A stretch of DNA of 64,000 nucleotides from Priapulus caudatus. Lineage: Eukaryota > Priapulida > Priapulimorpha > Priapulimorphida > Priapulidae. The notes beneath the pieces are model-generated. The model worked only from the letters and a program-made list of their open reading frames with translations. It did no database searches and had not been told where the DNA came from. Below are positions 23,494 through 35,075 of this stretch, one piece after another. How positions within the stretch are numbered: the first letter of the stretch is position 1; every line of letters starts with the position of its first letter. The position numbers and the translations under genes were made by a program. The stretch covers positions 37,690-101,689 of the forward strand of contig NW_014577281.1 of NCBI RefSeq assembly GCF_000485595.1, in the 5' to 3' direction.

Positions 23494-25906
23494 ATGAAGT
23501 TGCATTTCGCAGTTGCGTGTGCGATACTTGTAGCAGGTACGTATTCTAAAGTTTTACGTAGACTAATAATTTGGATATGCGTTCAAAGAAAGTTATCGTA
23601 TATGCGTATGTCATTTATATAGCCAATTCACAGCTAAACCCGTTAACTCATATGTAGGCCTAGAGCTCAAGTTAATTCTTAGCATGGCCCCCACCAATAG
23701 GATTATAAAAACAACAAGCTTTATGGATGGTTTTATAAATATATGAACTTTCGCGTGTAATGAATCGCTATATATATAATATAACTGATTTAACTATATG
23801 TGTGTTCCTCTAATTGTCTCACTAGTGCTTGGGAAGGAGGGAAAGAGCGCGTGTAGGCGGGGATGTCCGAGGAATTATGCCCCAGTGTGTGGGAGCAATG
23901 GCCGCACCTATAACAACGAATGTGAACTAGAGATGGACAGTTGTGAAAGGAAAACTATCATAAAAATGGTAAATATATATATATATTTATTTATATTATA
24001 TATATATATTTATATATATATATATATATTTATATTATATAATATATATATAATATATTCCATTAATTGATGATGGATAATCGGTTATAATATAAGTGAA
24101 ATAGTCTCTAATAACGTGGGAAACCGTATGCGTGAATAGTCATACCTTTAAACCCACATACCACGTAAGTCTATGGTAGGCACTCATATTTGGTTGCTTT
24201 TCAAATTCATAGCGTTAGCCAAACGTTAACTAAACGTGTCACTTATATCCGCGCGTCTGTTTATCGTTGTATGTTGTTTAGACATTGTAACTAAACCAAC
24301 GCTGTTATTATATTTACATGTATTTAGCTTGCTGTTATAAACTTCCTTAAAACGGCCGTAGCCATTGACATTTCATGTTTTCATATTTAGGCGTTTTTGG
24401 TGTTGTGGAGACGTAACCTAATGTGAATGAAATCCGTACTGATGTGATGCAACGAACGGTATTGCGCGTTTAATACAGGTACGCGCGGGACCATGCGAGG
24501 AAAAGGTTGAAGAGATAAAGAAGAAACAGCCAAGAATGGCGCTGAAGGACACCTCAGAGGAGCCCGTGTGTAAAACGAGTCCGATGTGTACGCGGGAATA
24601 CAAACCAGTGTGCGGCACTGACGGCAAAAACTATGGAAACGAGTGCATGCTGTGTATGCAGCGTGTCAAGATGGCTGGTCTTAGGATAGCCAGACGAGGT
24701 GAGAAATCTACTCTGTCGACCGTTGTTATGAGCGGCGCGTCATTGCCTGTAAAAATGTAATCACTAATAGCACTTTGAGGTAAAATCAAGCGAGGGAATT
24801 GACTGTCCGTCAAAACCAAAGTAATACGAATTAAAGTGGTATATACCTATTTTCTCTGAAGAACCTGCATGCTGCCTTTGTAACACGCATATAATCTTAA
24901 TTGTATACGATATATATGTAAGATAGGAATATTGTTATATATATGCCATTTATTTAACGTGTCCGTGAGATAATATTCATGGTTGTTTTTCTGTTGTTGC
25001 TTATCTAGGAAAATGCGTTCTTTCTGTCTGCTGGTGCTCGCAATATAAAACCGATTTCTTTGGCAGGTGAATGTGCTAAAAAGCAAAATGATGGGGAGGA
25101 GGAGCCGATCTGCTCAGAAGCTGCACTGAAGGGAATTTGCCCGAGAAATATTGATCCGGTATACCTATACGCGGCACATTTGTATAGGCTAGTTAGTAAA
25201 TATACATAGTGCACGTGTGTGTACGCATGTGTGGGACAGTATGCATGTGCGTGCTGCACCCATGTGTGCGGTTGTAAATTATCAACAACAAAAAAACGTT
25301 CCGAGGTGAAGAGAACGCTATAATAATTCACTGTAGGTGAGAATAAAAAATTGTCGGCGAAACATTAAATTTTCACAGCATTTCAGCTCTGGCCAGATCA
25401 ACGCGTGCTAGGAAGTATATAATTGACTGCATATGTCTATCTAACTGCATGTGTGACAAATCCCTATAACCCGCTAGCTAAACTGTGCGTGTCACATCGG
25501 ATTCGCAGGTGTGTGGAACCGATGGCGTAACATACGACAATGAATGCGGACTCTGCTACGCGTGGGCGTTGAAACAAGAAAACAGTTCTGATGTGAAACT
25601 TGCCATACGGCGAAGAGGTACGAAGACGCCTGCCAGACGGTCTTTATCTATAATGTCCGCTCGTGTTGTTTATATTAGATGAGACATCACTGATTACGAA
25701 TCAACTTCTGTTCGCTCGCATGCGTATGCGTCCTTACCATGATAAGATATAGGCCTAAACGTGTTTGTTTGAATATGTATATTGTTATCGCCCCTCGTGT
25801 GAAACAGCCTGATGTCACCGTAAGCACAAGTACACCAAAGCTAATATTAGGTTAGACACGTTAATTCTCTCTAAATTAATATTGTTCTTTTGCAGGGAAG
25901 TGTTAG
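23494..25906 (+). CDS. Secreted three-domain Kazal serine protease inhibitor, six exons, 205 aa
   Basis: Exons: 23494-23536, 23826-23968, 24479-24698, 25067-25158, 25509-25617, 25896-25906 (618 coding bases, all GT-AG, phases consistent). Residues 1-14 ([14 protein letters not shown]) are a signal peptide. Three Kazal domains follow with full six-cysteine sets: C24, C28, C36, C47, C54, C68; C93, C99, C107, C118, C121, C138; C151, C160, C168, C179, C182, C205. Each has the PVCG(S/T)(N/D)G...Y.NEC signature. The P1 position, second after the second cysteine, is Arg in all three (R30, R101, R162), which in this family favours trypsin-like targets. Likely roles are control of digestive, immune or pathogen proteases; this is inference. 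The last exon encodes only Gly-Lys-Cys-stop and supplies the sixth cysteine of domain 3. An AT-rich simple repeat fills the second intron (about 23970-24060). Confidence 0.92.
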
Positions 25907-25909
25907 ATG

Positions 25910-28900
25910 CCACGAAGAAAGATCTGTTGTATCATGGTGAAGTTCGATATGGATCCTTAAAACCCGATAAAACGTTTAGGATGATCTTGGCTAAATTGAT
26001 CTGATTTGCATAACAAATGTCATTGAAATATTGAAATGAATTTAGCAAGTACATTAATTTTCGATTAATTAAAAAATTATTTAATTGGCCAGTTTATACA
26101 TGGATTTCGCTAACGCTGCTAAGGCTGGTATTTTAATTAATTATTAAATCTTTAAGCTGAAGAATTGCATCAACCCCATTTGTATGGTATATCTATCAAG
26201 TAAATAAATAAATATAATAGCGAATATAAAGCATGTTAAACTAATAGTAAAGGTACATGCGAACGTTTCATACAAACTTTCGCATCCAAACAATTAAATA
26301 CACGTTTGACTAGTGGATTTTTGTTATTTAATTTTCTTTGTGCCCTACTCGTATTTACGTAGACACTGGTTTAATTATTACCGAGCTATACTCCCGCGCC
26401 TGTGAAGTTACAACATTCACGCTATACAGTATACATTCATACTTTCCTGACGTCTCTCATACCCAGCAACGTGATAATCAGCAGAGAACTTTATTTCACA
26501 TACTATATATATTCGGTATGCTATCTAGAGAGACATGATACAAGATTGCGTGGCACAGCTTTGCTGTGGATCCTGAACGCTGCGCGCGGATGAGACGCGC
26601 AGTTCCGCGGGATATGCGCACGCGACCGCGGGGATGCTTAAGTATGAAGCGCTGTCCGCAGTGGAGACGTGCGCCAAATTCGAGGCCCGGCGCACGTCTC
26701 CACAGCGGTCAGCGGGTGGTCTGTAGTTGTAGAAGATAACAATGAAGACTTTGTTCTAAATAAGAACTATCGGCGGCTAAATAAGAGCAATATACACACC
26801 TTTCAATTTCTTGACTAGTCAGTCAAAGGGCTTGTTGGTGGTCCATTATGCAGAGCTTCCAATTGAAATGGCCCATGAAATTGTCAAGTGGAATTGTGTT
26901 TTTCGGAACCCCAAAGAAAATGTTTCTCTCTTACATGCACCCCCTCCCTGATCAATCACGCATTCAGGCGTCAACAATAACAGAGATGAAATTGTGTTGA
27001 GTTTGTGACTCTTGACGCACGTGCATTGACGTACAAGACTGTTGAAAGCACAGGCACTTAGAACGTCTCAATAAAAATAAATATTCACACAATTTTTCAC
27101 AATGATCGACCGCCTGTGTGCAAAATAGGTGAACGTATGTGAAACATACGGTTAGTACTTACTGTGACATATCCGTGACTAACTGACACCACAAAATTGG
27201 TAAAATGTTCCATGCACCTTAAGAAATGCTGAGAAATTACGAAGTTATCATCACAGAACTCCCGAACACCGTACGTCACAAAGCTATATGTAAAGAAACA
27301 TGCGTGTTGCGAGGTGCCTGCCTCCGATATCTATTTCGAGGCCCGCTAAGCCAAGCATAAAGCGCGCGGGCAAGACGTCACACACACAGCTACGTTCACA
27401 TTGGCTAAAACAATCGAGTAGCGCGGTTAGGAATTATTGGAATTATTTAATTTGAAGAAAAACTTCAATGTTCAATGAATGACGCACTCGTTCACTTCCG
27501 AAAGCAAGTGAAAATGCCGAAAATTTTCCACTTCGATGCGAAATGCATCGGCCGGGCATTTCATTATTTACGAAAAGTAAACAGGCTGGCGAAAGACAGT
27601 AGGTACAGTAACTGGTCACGTCGGTGACGCCCCATTTATGTCCATCAACGAAGAAGGCGGGGCTTATTCTGATTACGGAGATGCGAAAATGCAACAGAAG
27701 GACGTAGCGCAGTGCGCTAAACAGCGTGTTATTTTCGTATTTGTGGCAAACTCTATCGTAGGAAACCGTTCTAACATAGCAGAATGGTTATGAAGTTCCT
27801 GAGATCGGCGATTTGGTGGTCCAATGGGTCCCCATCTTTAAAAATATCAAAGTCTGGTGCGGCGTAGGCTGTGATTGGAAGACACAACGTGTCAATCCTC
27901 GGCGCGCCTCGGCATCATGGCCGCATCACGTCTAAGTGTGTATAGCTGTTTAAATACCCCCCCCCTCCCGAGTGGTAGCAGTGATCTGACTAATTAGGAG
28001 TTATATTTGACTTAATACGTACTAAAGGTCGCTTTTAGTAAATAATCGTCATGTGGAAATAGGATATGATACGTAATCCCATTGACATGCAGATCAGTTG
28101 GGAAAAATCGTTGTGGCCACTGGCCACCACCATGTTGAGTGGTCGCTCGATGTGCCGCTAGGCGTCACCTTGATGTGACGTCTTGTCGATGTGATATGCT
28201 ATACTAGGAGCCAGCCATAAGTCCTATATTTGCCTTAGCAAGTATAACTAACTACGTTCCCAACCCCCAAATTTTCCGCGTATGTGTGCATAGGTGGGCG
28301 CGTATGTGTGCATAGGTGCGCGCGTATGTGTGTGAACACCAGAAAGGAATCTAATATTACCTTATCTTTAATGAGCTTTTGTACAGTAGTAGGCTAAATA
28401 TGTCTATATCGCATCGCAGAATTTAGTTACCCGCGTGGAGATAATTTCAGAATCTTATGTATGTAGATAAATCGGAGTTGACTGCTGTAAGTCCGTGCGC
28501 GAATTCTATAAGATACGCCTTACAGACCGACGCACACGTTACTTGCTTGCATTATATTTCTCATGACTAAACGTTTCGATGTTGTCGGGTCTCCTACATA
28601 CAATATAAATAACGTAATAACGATACTAATATAAGCGAATATATGTATGCTTGCAATGTTATTTTATTTGTAAATGCTACTCGATATCAGCAATTACCAT
28701 CTGAAGATGAGTATACCCCATCACACTGATTTGTTACTAAAGATGTCTATAATAGAAAAATGGTTTATAATGTATACAGTAATTTAACATCTAGCAGAGC
28801 TAGTATATGTACAGGCGTCCGTTTTATCTCGTATACATACATAATGTTGATGCGATGCAGGAGATGGAGCGTTTTATTACGATACGCAATATACCAACAC

Positions 28901-29250
28901 ATGTCAGACGGGATGTAAGAGATCGAGCTACGGCTTAATGTGTAGATACATAGGGTTTATATGAGCTTGAATTCAAGGCGCTCTCTATCAACACTGCGTA
29001 TGTAAGGGAGGCGGAATATCTGAACGACTGGATTATTTGGGTTAGTGACTTTATAAAAATAACTAATTACAACTGATGCGTTCTCAAGTATACGAATCTA
29101 CAGACCATGTACAACATCCTGAGAATTATTTAGTAAGAATAATATACATAAACGCACTCATAGAAATCTTAACCAATAGGGTGCCAATTGCATAGGTGTG
29201 ATTCACCGGAATTACTTAATTAATGAGGCTTTCTAATAAAGAATATATAT
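25910..29250. other. Intergenic stretch without a supported gene
   Basis: AATAAA-rich sequence at 26200-26212 probably ends the Kazal transcript. Otherwise I see only dispersed-repeat fragments, including three copies of a 22-bp GCGTATGTGTGCATAGGTG-type unit near 28278-28335. No exon with convincing splice sites or family motifs was found. Confidence 0.5.
26540..26730. other. GC-rich, strongly structured block
   Basis: The block stands out from AT-rich surroundings. It contains a hairpin with 15-bp perfect arms, GTGGAGACGTGCGCC and GGCGCACGTCTCCAC (about 26662-26706), plus shorter ones (CACAGCTTTGCTGTG). No target duplication or coding frame is visible. It may be a MITE remnant or a structured RNA. 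Confidence 0.4.
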
Positions 29251-29300
29251 AATATCAAGAGCTAATAATACCTCCATTAGGTATTATTAGCTCTTGATAA
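29251..29300. repeat. Near-perfect 45-50 bp palindrome
   Basis: ATCAAGAGCTAATAATACCT, a 5-base spacer and the exact complement. It lies directly left of the hAT-like MITE. No clear flanking duplication. Confidence 0.75.
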
Positions 29301-29304
29301 TATA

Positions 29305-29567
29305 CAGGGCCGTAGGCTGAGCAAATTCCTAGGGGCGGGGGCAAAATTTCATGACTCAACTGTGTAATGATGAGCGACGGGCGCAGCTCTTGATCGACGT
29401 CCATAGTGTGGTAGGGCTGAGTCTGAGACAAGGCTTTCACAGATAAGTGACCAAAAAATCACGTTAGGGTTATTTACGATTATTAGCTAAGCTTATTTTT
29501 TAAATTTTGCTCCAAAATCTAGGAAGGTGGGCAGCTGCCCCCCTTTCCTCCACAGGCTACGGCCCTG
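29305..29567. mobile_element. hAT-like MITE, 263 bp
   Basis: The left end CAGGGCCGTAG and right end CTACGGCCCTG are perfect inverted repeats of the CAGGG...CCCTG type found in hAT elements. The flanks are TA-rich simple sequence, so the expected 8-bp duplication cannot be read. Non-coding. Confidence 0.7.
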
Positions 29568-29569
<2 letters not shown>

Positions 29570-29653
<84 letters not shown>

Positions 29654-29700
29654 CGTGCGTGCGTCCGTGCGTGTGTGTGTGTGTGCGTGCGCGTGTGTGG
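29570..29700. repeat. (TA)n(TG)n microsatellite
   Basis: TATATA passing into about 25 TG repeats and then mixed TGCG repeats, directly right of the hAT-like MITE. Confidence 0.95.
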
Positions 29701-29828
29701 TATTGTCAACAAGAAATCAAGTACTATTTCTATGTGCCCTAAGTTTCTCTATGTGCTATCCAAGACTGGTATGCTATAGGCGTATACGTGTGTGTCTCTG
29801 TGTAGATATGGCAATCGGCTGGTGACAT

Positions 29829-31070
29829 TCAACCACGGTGTCCACGGCTTCCCCCACGGAATCCGCCACGGGATCCGCCACGGTATCCGCCACGGTGTCC
29901 GCCACGGTAGCCTCCACGGTATCCGCCTCCACGGTATCCGCCTCCACGGTATCCGCCACGGTATCCTCCACGGTATCCGCCACGGTATCCTCCACGGAAG
30001 CCTCTGCCGTAGCCCCCGTAGCCCCCGTAGCGACGGTAGCCGCCGTAGCCCCCGTAGCCTCCGTAGCCGCCGTAACCTCCGTAGCCTCCGTAGCCGCCGT
30101 AACCTCCGTAGCCCCCGTAGCCGCCGTAACCTCCGTAGCCTATACCCCCACTGCAATGTACACCGAATATTTAATTCGTATGAAAACATCTAGACTCGCG
30201 GATAGAAAACAAAACTGTTTACTACAATTTACGTGCGATTGTCACTGAATATCTGCGAGATCTATCTAAAATAGATACAATTTTTTTTAACATATTATGC
30301 GGTTCAACTATCAATATGGATAAGTACAGGTACTCACAGGAAAGGGTATCCACCGTAGCTAGAGTAGCTATAGCCATAGCTCGGGTAGTTGTTATACCGA
30401 TTGCAGTAATACGAGGACACAAGTCTTCCGTAAATGTAGCATGGCCGGCTGTACAGGCCTGTGGTGGCGTAGACGTATGACGTACTGGCGAATGAGATCG
30501 CCTATAAAAGAATCACATTAATTTAAAATAGTTGTCTTTGTGATCAGAGTCAGATGAAAGCGCATGGACCAGATAGGATTACGTTTATGAACTGCATACT
30601 GAACATCGTTAATTAAAGTAGTCACTGTGATATTGAATCTGTAAAATATGCGCCGTTATTCACGAAATATATTTATACAACTGGTTCAGCAGTAGGCTGC
30701 TTCATTTTGCCATCACGAGCTAAAAATAATGGGCATAATGGGTGACATGATCTTATGATCTATGCATAGATTTTGCGCTTCTTATAGTCCTTGTAGAACT
30801 GCATCACGCCTTAAAAAATTAAATATACTAACATATTGACGATGAGTAGATATTTCCTTATATTTATAATAAATTCATGAAGACGACTCTTAAATTTCGT
30901 ATGATGATAACATTTATTTTGATATTTAAATATTACTTTCGATATTTATTGACAAATGCTAACGCAATGATTATACATCGTATGTAACTATCGTATTATA
31001 GCAGTTTCCGCTTGGGTATACTCACACAGGAGAGTGCTAGCAACGCGAGCAATACGCTTGTCTTCATTTT
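29829..31070 (-). CDS. Secreted Gly/Tyr/Arg-rich protein, 175 aa (shell-matrix-like composition)
   Basis: Coding exons on the minus strand: 31070-31026 (ATG at 31067), 30501-30338, 30150-29829. All have GT-AG borders and the phases close exactly (528 bases, stop TGA). The first exon encodes a signal peptide (MKTSVLLALLALSC). The second gives a Tyr/Ser-rich segment with two cysteines (TTGLYSRPCYIYGRL, SSYYCNRYNNYPSYGYS). The third is pure low-complexity repeat: about ten GGY units, then about thirteen (G)GYRGG-type units ending RGHRG. The frame has no ATG in the last exon, so it is easily missed in favour of shadow frames. Composition resembles shematrins and other structural or cuticle proteins, and also Gly-rich antimicrobial peptides. 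The function is not proven. A non-coding first exon lies at about 33671-33715. Confidence 0.8.
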
Positions 31071-32210
31071 CTGAAAAATAATGAGCAAGTGCTAATGTGT
31101 GTTGTCATTGCTCTCACAAGTTATTAAACGGTGCTGTTACTATAAAACTGCTAATAATACTATATACTACTAAATAGTGACAATCAACAATATTGACGTT
31201 TTTTGGTTGCGTTATATTACGTTATCGCATAGTACCTATATTGAACTATATGCAATTTCATCTGGGTTTTGAGAATTTTAACATCTTTAAAATCACCGTG
31301 ATTATTATATAAAACCTTTCTCTAAACCGAATATTTCTTCCACGCTATCCATAATATTTATTTTGCCAGTAGCTCATTTATGGATCAACTTCAGAGCGGC
31401 ATCAGTGAAATGGGTTAGTAAGAGGTAAACACCAGCACATTATTTGATTTATAACTGCAAGGTTGGCAAAAATCATAGTTAGTAGCCAAAACTATGCAAA
31501 AACTATGTGCGATATAGCGCAGCACATTAAGCAGTACAATAAATTTCACTTTCGCTCCTGCCGTAATGATGCAGGGAGAGAGCTGATAGAGAGATGCCTG
31601 ATGATACAGAGATAGAAGGAGAGTTAGTGATGAAGAGATGCAGCATCGCAGGGAGGGACTTCTGGCGTCTACTTTTGCTTATTAGTCAACCCGTGCAGGT
31701 TGTATTTAGTCTAGCCGGCGTAGGTTGTGTTTGGAATGCACCCCGAGGAGGTAGCAACCACGAAGCTGGGCGTTACTTGCAACCTTGGAATAGTTCTAGT
31801 CTAAGCACAGCCATCTGCAACTATATGACAGGCGGTACAACTAGTTATTACCAGAGCGACAACGTTTCTCATTAACAGTCCGAAAACGTTTTACGACACT
31901 AATTTAAACAACAACGATCAGGTGACTGTTCCAGCGACCTTCGGGAGCGCAGTGGTATTGTTAGCACGTCTCTGTGATCCGTCAACCATCATCACAACAT
32001 CCAAAAGTCGGGACGTACATAATCCAAACCTACATATATACCTAACTACGTATAGTGCTATCTGTTATGGTATATATTAATATTTATCTAAACAACGAAG
32101 TCAGGGCACCTGCACTTTCTTACCAATAAGAAGGTACTGTGCCCTAGCCATATTAAAATGCATAGTAAATTAAATGTGATGACAAGCCATCACAGATATG
32201 CGACAATATA

Positions 32211-32220
32211 NNNNNNNNNN
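32211..32220. other. Assembly gap, 10 N
   Basis: Ten N within the long first intron of the Gly/Tyr-rich protein gene. Confidence 0.99.
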
Positions 32221-33670
32221 GGAAATATATTTCGCGCTAAGATATTGACGGAGATTCTCACGTCAACTGTAGTAGCTATACATGCATAACCCAGGTGATT
32301 GTTCGCCCTATTTTGTTACAAGCTGCTATAAGAGATTCAAATGCTGAACGCATAGCTAGTATATATTAGTCACCCATTTGAAGGGCGTTAAAAATAACAT
32401 CCTTGTCTATGTTGAGCGAGAGCATAGCAATTAGACCCTGGCAAAGTCAGCGCAGTTACAATGATAGACACAGACTGGCCTTCGGGAGGCAAGACTGTTA
32501 ACATCCACGTGATCCGTCAGGTTGGAGTAACTACAGGTTCCCACCGCACAAACACGATTTCATAAGAATAGACGAGGCGTGTCAGCTATCTCGTGGTTGT
32601 AAAATTACAAGCGGTATTTGCGTGCATCATGTTCTAAACATCGGACGGCTGGCGCTATGCGTCCACACTGCAGTAATTAATTCACTGACCCACATAAAAC
32701 GAAATGGACTTTCCGATTACCCAGTGAGCCTGCCTCGTCATTCTAATTGTTAGAGTAATGTCAGCAAATGATACCCATGGTTTTTAATGTGGCTTCTTGC
32801 AGTTGCTAGCATAATCTAATACGTACGATAGGCCTATCAACAAAAAATATGCGCACGCATGCCATCATCTAATAAACAGATGTATATAAATTTATAGTAT
32901 AAATTATCTATAATAATAGGTGAAACATTAAGTAACATAGCAGGTCAGGTGGCAATAGCTCCCTTTTGTAGACAGGCTAACAAAGACGTATTATTATCCA
33001 ATTGTGAGCCATTTACTATGACATACGCCTTATTGTATGATAAGAACATATCAGTGAATATGTATATCTTCTTCTTGATATAGTTTCATTGTTACCACGG
33101 CGCCTACGTAGTGCATCATACATGATTAAATACCTAATTCCAACCAGGCCGCATAAATAAACATATGAATATATGCCACTCGATAACTCCGAAATCGAAA
33201 TGTCACCTAATAATCCACATCACTTCACCACACCAACCCCTAACCAAGCTATATATTGATTTTGTATCGCTATGAAATATTTTCTAAAACCCATCCTAAT
33301 TCTTTTATATAGGAAAATTCGCTTTCCTTAGCGTCGTTTCACTTATAGTCACGCTTATATAAGCATGATATACACACTTTACAGGAACGCAATTGCGAAT
33401 AACTTGTATCTACCCCACTAAACACATATCATAAAAAGATGGGATGCCATCAACGGGTGGGGCATGAAACTTCGGAAATATGAAATAATAATTATAGTTA
33501 GGGGTCGATAATAAAAAAATGCAAATTTGGTGAGCAGCAACGCATTGCTGAATGAATTCAACGCGAGAAACCAAGACTTACACATACACTCAGTGGAGCA
33601 CTTAAACAAACCATAATAACATACAATGAAAAGTTTGTAAATATTAAAAGCAACGACCAGTCCAACTTAC

Positions 33671-33750
33671 CGCAGTTCTTCGTCGCGTGACTGTGGGCTC
33701 TGCTTGGCCGGTGCTTGTGATGACGGACCACCGTCTGAGCCCTTTTGTAG
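33671..33750 (-). promoter_or_regulatory. Promoter and non-coding first exon of the Gly/Tyr-rich gene
   Basis: On the minus strand a TATA-like CTACAAAAGGG (33750-33740) is followed about 30 bases later by GC-richer sequence. This ends in a strong donor, CTGCG|GTAAGT (exon end 33671). The next acceptor in line is TTTTTCAG at 31073-31071, three bases before the start codon. This layout (short 5' exon, long intron, signal-peptide exon) is typical of secreted structural proteins. Inferred from signals only. Confidence 0.5.
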
Positions 33751-34925
33751 CCGCGGTCGTTAGGCGTGGGCGAACACTAACCAGCCTCTCCTCCTTGCTG
33801 CGACCTCCAAATTCTTTCCTCTAGGCATTAATTTAATCGCTAACAACGGCATAGGCGTGTAAACCTTGAAGTTTGTATTATTGGTGCCAACAATGCAATA
33901 AACGTCCAGTAGCGAGAAGGATATTGGTGACATGTAAAGTTAGAAATCACCTGTGCCCGGCATCCCGTATTAAGAACGTGATACGAATCTACCACATAGT
34001 TTATATGCACTCATGAATACACGTATAGACAACCCTTTACGCGTGAGCACACGTAGGTGTGAGTAAGTGTTTATGGAAGCATACCTTGCTATTCATTCAT
34101 CTGTTGCTTTGCTGCTCGCGCCTTTCCGGATCTCGTGAGCACCACATTTATGCTTTGTTTATATATATATTCATATTCGAGCTCAATTATGAAATGTACC
34201 AAGGTACATTATGTACAATTAAGTACGTGAGTTTCGGACAGCAACCGCAGAAAATCGTCAGACCCAAATAATAACAGTATCACAATGGTTTTGCCCATTG
34301 GTTTTGCCCTACGCAGATAGCAGGTCTAGTCTGACAATCACACTATGTGTATTACAGCTCTTATGATTAGTTATTAATTTAGAAGTATTAAAACAGCAAT
34401 TTGACCTTTGGAAATTACGATTGTATAAACAAAGTGGTGTTTCCAGATTCACAAGAAGCATAAGTGTAGAACAGCAGTTACATCACATAATAAGACCACT
34501 CATTTACTTTCAGAACTTCTACCTAAAGAACTACTTTTAGCGTCGTGCCTATTTTAGCTAGTAATCTTAGTTAATCCTGTCGAGCCATTGTTGAGCTCGA
34601 TCTTTATACTTGGATAATTATTAGTTACCAGCGCGCACTCACGACATGATGGATCACCTTGATGCAAGGTATGTCACTATAGGTTTCGGTTCACAGGAAT
34701 TTCACACATTTTTCTGAAAATTCAGCTAACTATCCTCAGAGGTCACATGCGACTTGTCTTTTGTCATTCAATCTCGGCCGTTTGACGTGTGACCAATGAA
34801 CCGTGAGCTCTGCGAAACAAAACACATGCATGACTAATTAAGCTCATCGCGACGAATTAAGACTACGGCGAGAGTTAATTATTCCTATGTGTCCGTGTCC
34901 TATGTGTTGTGTCCTATGTCCATTC

Positions 34926-35006
34926 TCCTGTGTGCGTGTGCGTGTGCGTGTGCGTGTGCGTGTGCGTGCGTGCGTGCGCGCGTGCGCGCGTGTGTGTTTG
35001 TGTGTG

Positions 35007-35070
<64 letters not shown>

Positions 35071-35075
35071 CGTGC
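34926..35075. repeat. (GT)n / (GA)n microsatellite
   Basis: TGTGCG repeats, then about 25 TG repeats, then GAGAGAGAG and GTGCGTGC. Confidence 0.95.

Noticed and set aside
29505-29825. Cys/Val-rich peptides over GT microsatellites (also 34887-35169 and 37460-37897)
   Set aside because: Translations of (GT)n/(CA)n tracts.
29749-30248. Frames rich in Leu-Arg, Thr-Val-Ala-Asp or Ser-Ala-Val repeats over the Gly/Tyr exon
   Set aside because: They are shadow frames of the GGY/GYRGG exon. Only that frame links to flanking exons by splice phase.
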